Source: Gammaproteobacteria bacterium
GTDB taxonomy: Bacteria > Pseudomonadota > Gammaproteobacteria > Pseudomonadales > Pseudohongiellaceae
Assembly: GCA_002719575.1 (NCBI GenBank)
Contig: PBHS01000012.1
Coordinates: forward strand, 78,114-84,988
Direction: 5' to 3'
DNA length: 6,875 bases
The notes beneath the pieces are model-generated. The model was not told where the DNA came from, did not search any database, and saw nothing but the letters and a program-made list of their open reading frames with translations. Below are positions 1 to 6,340 of the stretch, piece after piece (the first letter of the stretch is position 1; the number at the start of each line of letters is the position of its first letter). Position numbers and translations under genes: made by a program.

Positions 1-134
1 GATTTGATATCAAATGCGTTTATCCAGTCTGTCTTCTGATCAGGAGATGTAATAGGGTTACGCAACGCAGAATTGTCACTATCGAAGAATTGAAGCAAAT
101 CGCTTAAGAGTTGAGAGGAGCTTAAACTTGACAT
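1..134 (-). CDS. Possible 5' end of an unrecognised minus-strand gene (partial)
   Basis: Reading the minus strand from an ATG at 134-132 gives 44 uninterrupted codons that run off the left edge of the window. The peptide begins MSSLSSSQLLSDLLQFF and continues through a stretch ending DWINAFDIK. It has a protein-like composition: a Ser/Leu-rich start that could form an amphipathic helix, then a polar segment with Asn, Pro and Trp. The frame is open further upstream to a stop at 189-191, so TTG (143-141) or ATT (146-144) starts are also possible. No convincing Shine-Dalgarno precedes the ATG, but several genuine genes in this window lack one too. I do not recognise the family. If real, the gene is transcribed divergently from the FMN oxidoreductase. 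A chance open frame of this length is also possible. Confidence 0.38.
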   Translation of the reverse strand, partial: MSSLSSSQLLSDLLQFFDSDNSALRNPITSPDQKTDWINAFDIK

Positions 135-413
135 AAAAGGCAAAATGATTGCGCCCGGTCCTGTTGGTTCGCGTTTAAAAAAGCACTGTTATTCATGCCG
201 GCTGAAAAGGGCTGCAAAAAAATTTTGCAAATCCACTGAGTCGGTTCAATTAAACAGCATAATCTCGCTGGCTACTAGTGGATAGGTATCGGAATTACGA
301 TGTTCACCTGATCGTCGTATCAAGCAGTGGTAAAACGCAACAAATAAACAGCCGGAAATTGTTCATAGATTTACACTAAAAGACACAGCAACTGGTAAAA
401 AGGCAAAATTAAC
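135..413. other. Intergenic region, probably divergent
   Basis: No convincing coding frame is visible here on either strand. The stretch is AT-rich and contains a 7-bp inverted repeat (TGCAAAA, 3-nt spacer, TTTTGCA) at 213-229, which could be an operator or a small hairpin. I looked for sigma-70 promoters towards the gene at 414. TTGACA at 128-133 has no -10 at proper spacing, and TACACT at 372-377 is a possible -10 without a good -35. If the minus-strand frame at 1-134 is real, this region carries the promoters of both divergent genes. Confidence 0.5.
213..229. repeat. Short AT-rich inverted repeat
   Basis: TGCAAAA (213-219) and TTTTGCA (223-229) are exact reverse complements separated by AAA. 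The repeat lies about 185 nt before the start of the FMN oxidoreductase gene. Its symmetry and position would suit a DNA-binding protein site. A-tracts of this kind also arise by chance in AT-rich intergenic DNA, and no second copy was seen. Confidence 0.3.
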
Positions 414-1385
414 ATGGAAACAAAGATAACCAAGTTACTCGGTATTAAACATCCAATTATCCAAGGTGGCATGCACTACGTTGGATTCGCTGATCTTGCC
501 GCGGCAGTGTCAAACGCTGGTGGGCTAGGAATTATTACGGCGCTCACTCAAGGCACACCGGAGAAGCTGGAGAAAGAAATCACAAAATGCAAAACCCTGA
601 CCAAGAAGCCGTTTGGTGTAAATTTGACATTCTTACCGTCTCTTAACCCGCCAGATTACGAGGGGCTTGTGGATGTGATAGTCAATCAAAGCATCAGCGT
701 AGTGGAGACAGCCGGTAACAATCCTCAGAAATGGTTACCCAAACTACAAGAAAACAACATTAAGGTTATCCATAAATGTACATCTGTCAGGCATGCATTA
801 AAGGCACAAAATATCGGCTGTGATGCTGTGTCGGTTGATGGCTTTGAGTGTGGTGGGCATCCGGGCGAAGATGATATTCCAAATTTTATTTTGCTTCCGA
901 GGGCAGCAGACGAGCTTACAATACCCTTTGTTGCCTCAGGTGGTATGGCGGATGGAAGGTCTTTAGTTGCGGCTCTCGCATTAGGAGCTGAAGGAATTAA
1001 TCTCGGCACTAGATTCATAGCAACGCAGGAAGCCCCGGTTCACGATAGGGTTAAAGAAGCATTACTTGCAGCAACTGAATTGGACACAAAGCTCGTAATG
1101 CGGCCGCTGCGGAATACAGAGAGAGTCCTGTCCAATGCAGCCGCAGATAGGCTTCTTGAAAAAGAGGCGGCGCTCGGTGCAAACATAAAGTTCGAGGATA
1201 TAATGTCAGAAGTGGCTGGCGTTTATCCGAAAGTTATGCAAGACGGGCAGGTTGATGAAGGGGTTTGGTCCTGCGGTATGGTTGCTGGCTTAATCAACGA
1301 TTTGCCGACCGTAAAGCAGCTAATCGAAAAAATAATGCGTCAAGCAGATTCGATAATAGTGGATCGTCTGAGAGAGGCCTCCTGA
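414..1385 (+). CDS. FMN-dependent nitronate monooxygenase / NAD(P)H:quinone reductase family protein
   Basis: This 323-residue cytoplasmic TIM-barrel flavoprotein belongs to the nitronate monooxygenase (2-nitropropane dioxygenase) superfamily. Visible hallmarks are the N-terminal PIIQGGM (residues 14-20), AAAVSNAGGLGIITALT (29-45), PFGVNLTFLP (66-75), the active-site segment DGFECGGHPGEDDIP (142-156) with candidate catalytic His149, the FMN phosphate loop ASGGMADGR (174-182) and LGTRF (197-201). The motifs VETAGN and VIHKCTSVRHALKA, together with the overall layout, match from memory the Pseudomonas aeruginosa PA1024 group. That group was shown to be NADH:quinone oxidoreductases rather than true nitronate monooxygenases, so the product may reduce quinones. 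Length is normal and the frame is intact. ATG at 414 has AAGG about 10 nt upstream. The next gene on the same strand lies 115 nt downstream, so cotranscription is possible but not shown. A link to PQQ, itself a quinone, is only inference. Confidence 0.88.
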   Translation: METKITKLLGIKHPIIQGGMHYVGFADLAAAVSNAGGLGIITALTQGTPEKLEKEITKCKTLTKKPFGVNLTFLPSLNPPDYEGLVDVIVNQSISVVETAGNNPQKWLPKLQENNIKVIHKCTSVRHALKAQNIGCDAVSVDGFECGGHPGEDDIPNFILLPRAADELTIPFVASGGMADGRSLVAALALGAEGINLGTRFIATQEAPVHDRVKEALLAATELDTKLVMRPLRNTERVLSNAAADRLLEKEAALGANIKFEDIMSEVAGVYPKVMQDGQVDEGVWSCGMVAGLINDLPTVKQLIEKIMRQADSIIVDRLREAS

Positions 1386-1500
1386 CGAGGTGTGCACGAA
1401 TAGAATTAGCTAAATGGCTATTCGACGTCCTGCATGATTAGAATTGAGCTTGCTTCGGTAATTTTGAGACTGCGAGCAGTGACCTTGCCCTTAAATTTTT

Positions 1501-2883
1501 GTGAGTAAAAATCTGACTCTTACAACGGAGCAACGGCTATTGCTCTGTATGGTCCTCCCGAATGCATTTGCTGTGCCAGTAATGCTTTCTTCCGTCAATG
1601 CCGCTTTGCCGGTGATAGCTGTCGATATCAGTTTAACGGCTCTCGAAGTCAGCTGGATACAAACAGCTTTCCTGATGGCAAGCTCTATGTTTGTTCTGGT
1701 GTTTGGGCGTTTGGCGGACATGTGGGGTAGAAAGAGGATCTTCTTGATTGGAGCCGGTACTGTAATTGTGTCTTCTGTAGCGGCTAGCATGGCTTCGAAT
1801 GGTGTTGAGTTGGTGTTCGCGAGGTTCCTGCAAGGTTTCGGTGCAGCAATGCTCTATGCAACGCAAATGGCTCTTATTTCCTCAGTATTCGCGAAGGATT
1901 CCCGAGGGCGGGCAATAAGTTGGGTTATTTCGGTGATATACGTCGGTCTTTCTGTGGGGCCGCTTGTTGGAGGAATACTGACCGAATTCTATGGCTGGCG
2001 CTCAGTTTTTTATTTGCAAGTGCCTCTAGCGATTCTTGTGCTTTACGTGGGAGTCTTTCGAATTCAAACCGAGTGGTCAGCAGATAACCCCGGGGAATTC
2101 GATAGCATCGGCGCGTTGCTTTATGTTTTGGCTATAGCTCTGCTATGCCTCGGCGTGAGCACGATCGACTCACTGCTCGGAGTTGCACTAATCATCATGT
2201 CCGGAATTTCCGGATACTTTTTTTTTCAAGTTGAGGCGACACGGGATTCTCCTCTTTGGGATTTATCGCTATTCATTAAAAACCGAAATTTTACATTTTG
2301 TTGTGTTGCTTCGCTGACCATGTACGGAGCAACATTCATGAATGTCATGTTATTAAGCCTTCACCTTCAGTATTTAAAAGGTATGTCGCTAATGGCTGCG
2401 GCAATGATCATGATGATCCAGCCAACTGTCATGGCATTCTGTACTCCTTTAGTTGGTCGAAAGTTCGATCACCGTGAAGCTGGGCGATACGCTCGGATGG
2501 GCATGCTCGTTACAACAGCAGGTCTAATTTTTCTTGCGTTTCAAAATATGATGTCCTCATTGGTGCAAACAGCGACAGCGCTTATCATTACAGGCTTGGG
2601 CTTCAGTCTTTTCTCGACGCCAAATGTTACGCTTTTGATGAGCTCTGTCGAAAATAAAGATTTAGGCTTGGCCTCTTCTGCTATTTCCACCACTCGTATA
2701 ATTGGTCAACTCTTGAGCACAGCTATTGTGACACTGGTATTTGTAATGCGGTTTGGAAGGTCGGATCTTTCATCGGATAATATAGAGCTCTTGTCATCAG
2801 CGATTCAGACTGCTTTCTTTTTCGCAGCGTGTTTATGTTTGTCAGGTTTTATTTTTATCTGGACTTGGGATAAGAAAGATTAG
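1501..2883 (+). CDS. MFS transporter, DHA2/EmrB-QacA-like exporter
   Basis: This is a 460-residue inner-membrane protein of the major facilitator superfamily, probably a proton-driven exporter of the 14-helix DHA2 group. The hydrophobic segments start near residue 12. Motif A is GRLADMWGRKR (69-79), with Asp72 and basic residues in the first cytoplasmic loop. A motif B-like RFLQGFGAAM lies at 108-117, and antiporter motif C-like YVGLSVGPLVGGIL followed by GWRSVFYLQVPLA lies at 147-177. The C-terminal half carries further helices, ending with WTWDKKD. The start is GTG at 1501: an in-frame TAA at 1492-1494 leaves only ATT at 1495 upstream, and the next ATG (1549) would cut into helix 1. No clear Shine-Dalgarno is seen, suggesting weak initiation. 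The peptidase gene starts 24 nt after the stop, implying one transcript. The substrate cannot be read from sequence. Proximity to the PQQ genes makes PQQ or a precursor product a candidate. Confidence 0.88.
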   Translation: MSKNLTLTTEQRLLLCMVLPNAFAVPVMLSSVNAALPVIAVDISLTALEVSWIQTAFLMASSMFVLVFGRLADMWGRKRIFLIGAGTVIVSSVAASMASNGVELVFARFLQGFGAAMLYATQMALISSVFAKDSRGRAISWVISVIYVGLSVGPLVGGILTEFYGWRSVFYLQVPLAILVLYVGVFRIQTEWSADNPGEFDSIGALLYVLAIALLCLGVSTIDSLLGVALIIMSGISGYFFFQVEATRDSPLWDLSLFIKNRNFTFCCVASLTMYGATFMNVMLLSLHLQYLKGMSLMAAAMIMMIQPTVMAFCTPLVGRKFDHREAGRYARMGMLVTTAGLIFLAFQNMMSSLVQTATALIITGLGFSLFSTPNVTLLMSSVENKDLGLASSAISTTRIIGQLLSTAIVTLVFVMRFGRSDLSSDNIELLSSAIQTAFFFAACLCLSGFIFIWTWDKKD

Positions 2884-2907
2884 ACATATCTGCAAACGTC
2901 AATATCT

Positions 2908-4890
2908 ATGAAGCTAATAATTGATGATCCGCGTTCACTGATCACTGCCGAAGAGGCCAGCAATCAATCTGGCGAAATTGGCCATCTTCAGGTGACGGGA
3001 AAGGGATTATTTTTTACCAATTGTATTGATGGTGATCTAAGCCGAATGGCTATCTGGCTTAAAACGGACCGAGAAAAGCCAAGGCAGATTACTCCCTACC
3101 ACTTCAGTGTGCGGACTAAAGTGCATGAATATGGTGGTAAGCCATATATCGTAGTAAAAAATTGTGTCTATTTTGTTAATTCCGATGACCAAGCTGTCTA
3201 CTGCCTGCCTCTTGAGAAAGCGAACCTAAGCGCAGACAAGAACCTTGGCATCGAAGTGATTACACCTCCAAATAGCGGCTTCAGGTACGCTGATTTTGCA
3301 TACGACCGAAAGAGGGATCGTCTCATTTGCGTGAGGGAACATCACGCGGATCAGGAATCAATTGGAGCCGCTGCTTCAAAGGTGGCAAATTGCATCGTAT
3401 CTCTCCCCATTGGAGAAGGGAAAGCGACAGAAGGAGAGGTATTGTTTGCAAAATCAGACTTTGTTTCTTCTCCCACATTATCGGCCGATTCCAACACGCT
3501 TGCTTTTATATGGTGGGATCATCCGAATATGCCTTGGGACACTACTTCTTTAGCGGTTGCTTCGTTGACTGAAGAAGGCCATTTTTCCAGTGTGAAAAAT
3601 CTGAGAGGTCCTTGCCCAGCTTCAATCGTCCAGCCCCGGTTCAATAGCGATGGCCAATTGTATTTTATTTCGGACTGGTCAGGTTGGTGGAATATTTACA
3701 GGTATGACGAAAGCTGCAATGTCGAAGGTACAGAACCCATAAACCTAATTCCTCTGGATGCTGAAGTGTGTGCAGCTCAGTGGCAACTCGGAAAATATAA
3801 TTATGATTTTGGAGAAGATGGATCAATAACAGCAAGCATTTGTTCTGAAGGCAGGTGGTCGGTATTGCATGTTGATGCAAATGCAACGCAAAGATTGCCT
3901 GAAAAAGAACAAAATTATGTGACAATGCTTGATGGTTTTGGTCAAGTGGACTGCCTATGTGTTTCCTGTGAAACTTTGTACTTTTGTGGCGCCACTTCGA
4001 CCGAACTTCCGGGGATATATTCAATTGCCCTACCAAGCGGAAAGAAAAACGGCAGAAAATCAACTCCAAGGAGGCTAATCGGCTCGGGAAAGGGACTTGA
4101 GCTCGCATCGATAAGTCGTCCGTTTAACATAGAATTTGAAACCGGCGAGAATGAAAAAGCGTTCGCCTTTTTCTACCCGCCAAATAACCCCAAGTCGCGA
4201 ACTAACATAAAAAACCCTCCCCTTATCGTTGGTGTGCATGGTGGTCCCACCAGTGCAGCTCGCGCTGTGTTGAATTTGAAAGTTCAGTTTTGGACGAGCC
4301 GCGGCTTTGCATTTCTTGATGTGAACCACCGCGGAAGTACTGGATGGGGAAAAGAATTTCGTCATCGGCTGTATCAAAATTGGGGACTAGTCGATATTGA
4401 GGATATTGAGAATGGCGTTCGACATGTAATCCGTGAGGGGCTTGTCGATCCCAGTCGCATTGCGATCCGGGGTGGAAGTGCTGGTGGTTACTCAGTCATG
4501 GCGTGTCTCGCAAATTCTGACTTATTTGCGTTAGGGGTCAGTTACTACGGGATAAGTGACCTCGAAATGCTAGCGAGAGAGACTCATAAATTCGAGTCTC
4601 ACTATCTTGACAAATTGATTGGCCCGATGCCAGAAATGAGAAGTCGATACATAGAGAGATCACCGATCCATAAAATTGGTAATATCTCTGCTCCTTTGCT
4701 TTTGCTTCAAGGCTTGGAGGATAAAGTTGTTCCGCCATCGCAAGCAGAGTTAATTTGTAACAAGTTGCAACGTCAGGGAACTGAGGTTGCTTACATTTGC
4801 TTCCCAGATGAGGGTCATGGATTCAGAAAAAGTGAAAATCAGATTCGTTCTTTGAGTGCTGAGTTGGAGTTTTATCTCAAATACTTCTAA
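2908..4890 (+). CDS. S9 (prolyl oligopeptidase family) serine peptidase, candidate PQQ-precursor peptidase
   Basis: This 660-residue protein has an N-terminal beta-propeller (about 1-400) and a C-terminal alpha/beta-hydrolase domain (about 405-660). The triad is visible as Ser524 in GGSAGG (522-527), Asp605 in GLEDKVVPP (602-610) and His637 in DEGHGF (634-639). HGGPTS (444-449) supplies the oxyanion region. VHEYGG (72-77) and WWDHPNMPWD (202-211) are typical of the acylaminoacyl/dipeptidyl-peptidase-like branch. There is no signal peptide, so it should be cytoplasmic. Such enzymes cleave short peptides rather than folded proteins. From memory, peptidases of this family occur in some Pseudomonas pqq clusters (named pqqH or pqqM). 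No M16-type PqqF/PqqG is seen in this window, so this enzyme could release the cross-linked Glu-Tyr from PqqA; that role is inference. ATG at 2908 follows the transporter stop by 24 nt with a weak ribosome site, pointing to cotranscription. An unusual cysteine cluster lies at 349-360. Confidence 0.9.
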   Translation: MKLIIDDPRSLITAEEASNQSGEIGHLQVTGKGLFFTNCIDGDLSRMAIWLKTDREKPRQITPYHFSVRTKVHEYGGKPYIVVKNCVYFVNSDDQAVYCLPLEKANLSADKNLGIEVITPPNSGFRYADFAYDRKRDRLICVREHHADQESIGAAASKVANCIVSLPIGEGKATEGEVLFAKSDFVSSPTLSADSNTLAFIWWDHPNMPWDTTSLAVASLTEEGHFSSVKNLRGPCPASIVQPRFNSDGQLYFISDWSGWWNIYRYDESCNVEGTEPINLIPLDAEVCAAQWQLGKYNYDFGEDGSITASICSEGRWSVLHVDANATQRLPEKEQNYVTMLDGFGQVDCLCVSCETLYFCGATSTELPGIYSIALPSGKKNGRKSTPRRLIGSGKGLELASISRPFNIEFETGENEKAFAFFYPPNNPKSRTNIKNPPLIVGVHGGPTSAARAVLNLKVQFWTSRGFAFLDVNHRGSTGWGKEFRHRLYQNWGLVDIEDIENGVRHVIREGLVDPSRIAIRGGSAGGYSVMACLANSDLFALGVSYYGISDLEMLARETHKFESHYLDKLIGPMPEMRSRYIERSPIHKIGNISAPLLLLQGLEDKVVPPSQAELICNKLQRQGTEVAYICFPDEGHGFRKSENQIRSLSAELEFYLKYF

Positions 4891-5137
4891 TTTTCATTAA
4901 AAACATATACTTACAGATACTTTCCTTCTGTTTGTGAGCTTTTTCTCGGTACCTTTTTCCCTTTCTTAAGTGATTCGAAGCGTTGGGTGATCGCATGTAT
5001 CTTGCTTAGATTTGTTGCCTTTTCCCGAGCAATTGCATTCAGAATAGCTGATTTGACTGGTCACGAGCGTCCGGACTGTGCTAAGTTGCATAGGCTCACT
5101 GAAAAGAGCATTCAATTAATTGACTATTTTCAACGTT

Positions 5138-5144
5138 GGGAGAG
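5138..5144 (+). promoter_or_regulatory. Ribosome binding site of pqqA
   Basis: GGGAGAG lies 6 nt before the pqqA ATG. It is the best Shine-Dalgarno-like match in the window, whereas the transporter, peptidase, pqqB and pqqD starts have weak ones. This agrees with the precursor peptide being made in excess of the enzymes, and it supports the ATG at 5151 as a genuine start. Confidence 0.7.
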
Positions 5145-5150
5145 ACTAAT

Positions 5151-5222
5151 ATGTGGACTAAGCCAACTTATCAAAAAATCCGATTGGGCTTTGAAGTAAC
5201 AATGTACTTCAAGACTGTCTAA
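5151..5222 (+). CDS. pqqA: PqqA, PQQ precursor peptide
   Basis: This small gene encodes a 23-residue ribosomally made peptide that starts MWTKPTYQKIRLGF, followed by the core EVTMY (15-19) and a short tail ending FKTV. Glu15 and Tyr19, in the invariant E-x-x-x-Y spacing, are the residues converted into PQQ. PqqE joins them by a carbon-carbon bond while PqqD holds the peptide. The MW-KP start and the GFEVTMYF segment are the family signature, and 23 residues is the usual length. The ATG has a good ribosome site (GGGAGAG, 6 nt upstream), and a strong hairpin lies 68 nt after the stop. A longer open frame in another phase (4987-5199) overlaps it and could mask it in automatic annotation. No PQQ-dependent dehydrogenase is in the window, so the user of the cofactor is not visible here. 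Confidence 0.96.
   Translation: MWTKPTYQKIRLGFEVTMYFKTV
5191..5212 (+). repeat. Perfect 8-bp inverted repeat inside pqqA
   Basis: TTGAAGTA (5191-5198) and TACTTCAA (5205-5212) are exact reverse complements with a 6-nt loop, ACAATG. The arms fall on the codons for Phe14-Val16 and Tyr19-Lys20, so the potential mRNA hairpin frames the catalytically used Glu-Tyr core. Most of it is forced by the conserved FEVTMYF residues, but synonymous choices (GAA, GTA, TAC, TTC) complete the match. It may stabilise the short pqqA message or be a coding by-product. Confidence 0.5.
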
Positions 5223-5289
5223 CGTAGTCGTATTGCCACGGAGCGTAGTCTAGATTCCTGCTATTGGGCAGTCGTTTAGCAACTCCGAT

Positions 5290-5318
5290 AAAAACGCCAG
5301 ACATTGTCTGGCGTTTTT
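5290..5318 (+). terminator. Strong intrinsic terminator/attenuator between pqqA and pqqB
   Basis: AAAAACGCCAGAC (5290-5302), a 3-nt ATT loop, and GTCTGGCGTTTTT (5306-5318) form a perfect 13-bp stem. It has a GC-rich core and a five-T tract on the 3' side, the classic Rho-independent layout; the flanking A-tract makes it potentially bidirectional. It lies 68 nt past the pqqA stop and 57 nt before pqqB. Most transcripts would end here, giving a short abundant pqqA RNA, while readthrough or a second promoter supplies pqqBDE. A similar pqqA/pqqB hairpin is known in several PQQ-producing bacteria. Confidence 0.88.
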
Positions 5319-5375
5319 ATATGTGAAGAACAGTCCGGGTAATACGTTTTCCGAGTGAGTTAAGACCTAAGTATC

Positions 5376-6290
5376 ATGTTGGTTAAGGTTTTGGGTTCCG
5401 CAGCCGGTGGTGGGTTTCCTCAATGGAATTGCAACTGCGAAAATTGCTTTGGAGTCCGTACAGGTATCATCAAAGCAACACCGCGGACGCAATCCTCCAT
5501 CGCCATTAGTTCGGACGGGGTAAACTGGGTTCTCTTCAACACATCCCCCGATTTGCTCGCTCAGCTGGCTGCTTTCCCGTCTTTACAACCAGCCAGGGCC
5601 ATAAGAGATACCGCCATCAAGGGTATCGTATTCATGGATAGTCAAATCGACCATACCACAGGGCTGCTTATGTTGAGAGAAGGCTGCCCTCATCAAGTCT
5701 ATTGCACCGATATGGTGTTCGAAGACCTGACAACTGGATTTCCACTTTTCAACATGCTCAAACATTGGGACGGTGGTATTAATCGACATAGAATTCCGCT
5801 TTCCGGTGAAAGTTTTTTAGTCGACGGGGTTGAAGGGTTAAGCTTCACAGCGATACCTGTTACGGGCAAAGCACCACCGTACTCGCCCCACAGGAACGAC
5901 GCTCACATCGGAGATAATATTGGAATCAAAATAACGCAAGACACTTCAGGCAAGTCACTCTTTTATGCTCCGGGTTTGGGAGAAATTACCAATGAAACCC
6001 GCCAACTGATGAGTGAATCAGACTGCCTTCTTGTAGATGGGACGTTTTGGACAGAAGACGAAATGCAAAATGTTGGGCTTGGAGAGAAAAAGGCGTCAGA
6101 CATGGGCCATCTGCCTCAATCAGGAAAAGGCGGCATGTTGGAGGTTTTACGTCCTATGAAGAAACCACGGAAGATTCTGATCCACATAAATAACACGAAT
6201 CCGATCCTAAATGAGGAATCCGAACAAAGGCTAGAAGTTATCGCCGAAGGTATCGAAGTAGCATATGATGGGATGGAAGTTAAACTCTAG
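5376..6290 (+). CDS. pqqB: PqqB, metallo-hydrolase-fold PQQ biosynthesis hydroxylase
   Basis: This 304-residue protein is full length for PqqB, a cytoplasmic member of the metallo-beta-lactamase fold. The N-terminus carries the diagnostic [18 protein letters not shown] (7-24), whose Cys19, Cys21 and Cys24 form the family's CxCxxC structural zinc site. Further conserved points are [16 protein letters not shown] (88-103, the degenerate metal-site loop with Asp92 and His93), APGLGE (198-203), DGTFW (221-225), MGHLPQSG (243-250, His245) and [11 protein letters not shown] (268-278, His270). PqqB is reported to be an iron-dependent enzyme that hydroxylates the tyrosine moiety of the freed, cross-linked Glu-Tyr, forming the substrate for PqqC. 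ATG at 5376 matches the family start exactly, although its ribosome site is weak (TAAGA, about 10 nt upstream). The gene follows the attenuator hairpin, so expression should depend on readthrough or on a local promoter. The following gene is pqqD, not pqqC. Confidence 0.97.
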   Translation: MLVKVLGSAAGGGFPQWNCNCENCFGVRTGIIKATPRTQSSIAISSDGVNWVLFNTSPDLLAQLAAFPSLQPARAIRDTAIKGIVFMDSQIDHTTGLLMLREGCPHQVYCTDMVFEDLTTGFPLFNMLKHWDGGINRHRIPLSGESFLVDGVEGLSFTAIPVTGKAPPYSPHRNDAHIGDNIGIKITQDTSGKSLFYAPGLGEITNETRQLMSESDCLLVDGTFWTEDEMQNVGLGEKKASDMGHLPQSGKGGMLEVLRPMKKPRKILIHINNTNPILNEESEQRLEVIAEGIEVAYDGMEVKL

Positions 6291-6340
6291 AACTGATTTG
6301 GGAATGTAGCAGCCTTTCACTGTCAAGCATTTTTACGTCG

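Noticed and set aside
725..1018. 97-codon minus-strand open frame inside the FMN oxidoreductase gene
   Set aside because: The plus-strand frame has clear family motifs over this whole stretch, and the antisense translation has none.
1397..1424. Inverted repeat CGAATAG/CTATTCG after the FMN oxidoreductase gene, considered as a terminator
   Set aside because: The 7-bp stem is AT-rich with a 14-nt loop and no T-run follows, so it does not qualify as an intrinsic terminator. It may be a chance repeat.
3665..4108. 147-codon minus-strand open frame
   Set aside because: It lies fully inside the S9 peptidase gene, and its His/Leu/Gln-rich translation resembles no protein family. It is an antisense shadow of a well-supported gene.
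5053..5116. Possible sigma-70 promoter for pqqA (TTGACT at 5053-5058 or TTGCAT at 5086-5091)
   Set aside because: TTGACT has no good -10 at 16-18 nt. TTGCAT has only a poor TTCAAT-like match at 19 nt. A promoter probably lies in this 260-nt gap, but I cannot place it.
4987..5199. 70-codon plus-strand frame with a GTG start before and over pqqA
   Set aside because: It has no ribosome site and no recognisable family, and its end overlaps pqqA in another phase. pqqA is the certain gene here, so this is most likely a chance frame in the leader region.
5583..5789. 68-codon minus-strand open frame inside pqqB
   Set aside because: It is contained in a conserved pqqB coding region and has no family features or start signals.
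6291..6340. Remnant of a degraded pqqC between pqqB and pqqD
   Set aside because: The 50 nt show no PqqC-like peptide in any frame, so there is no support for a pseudogene.
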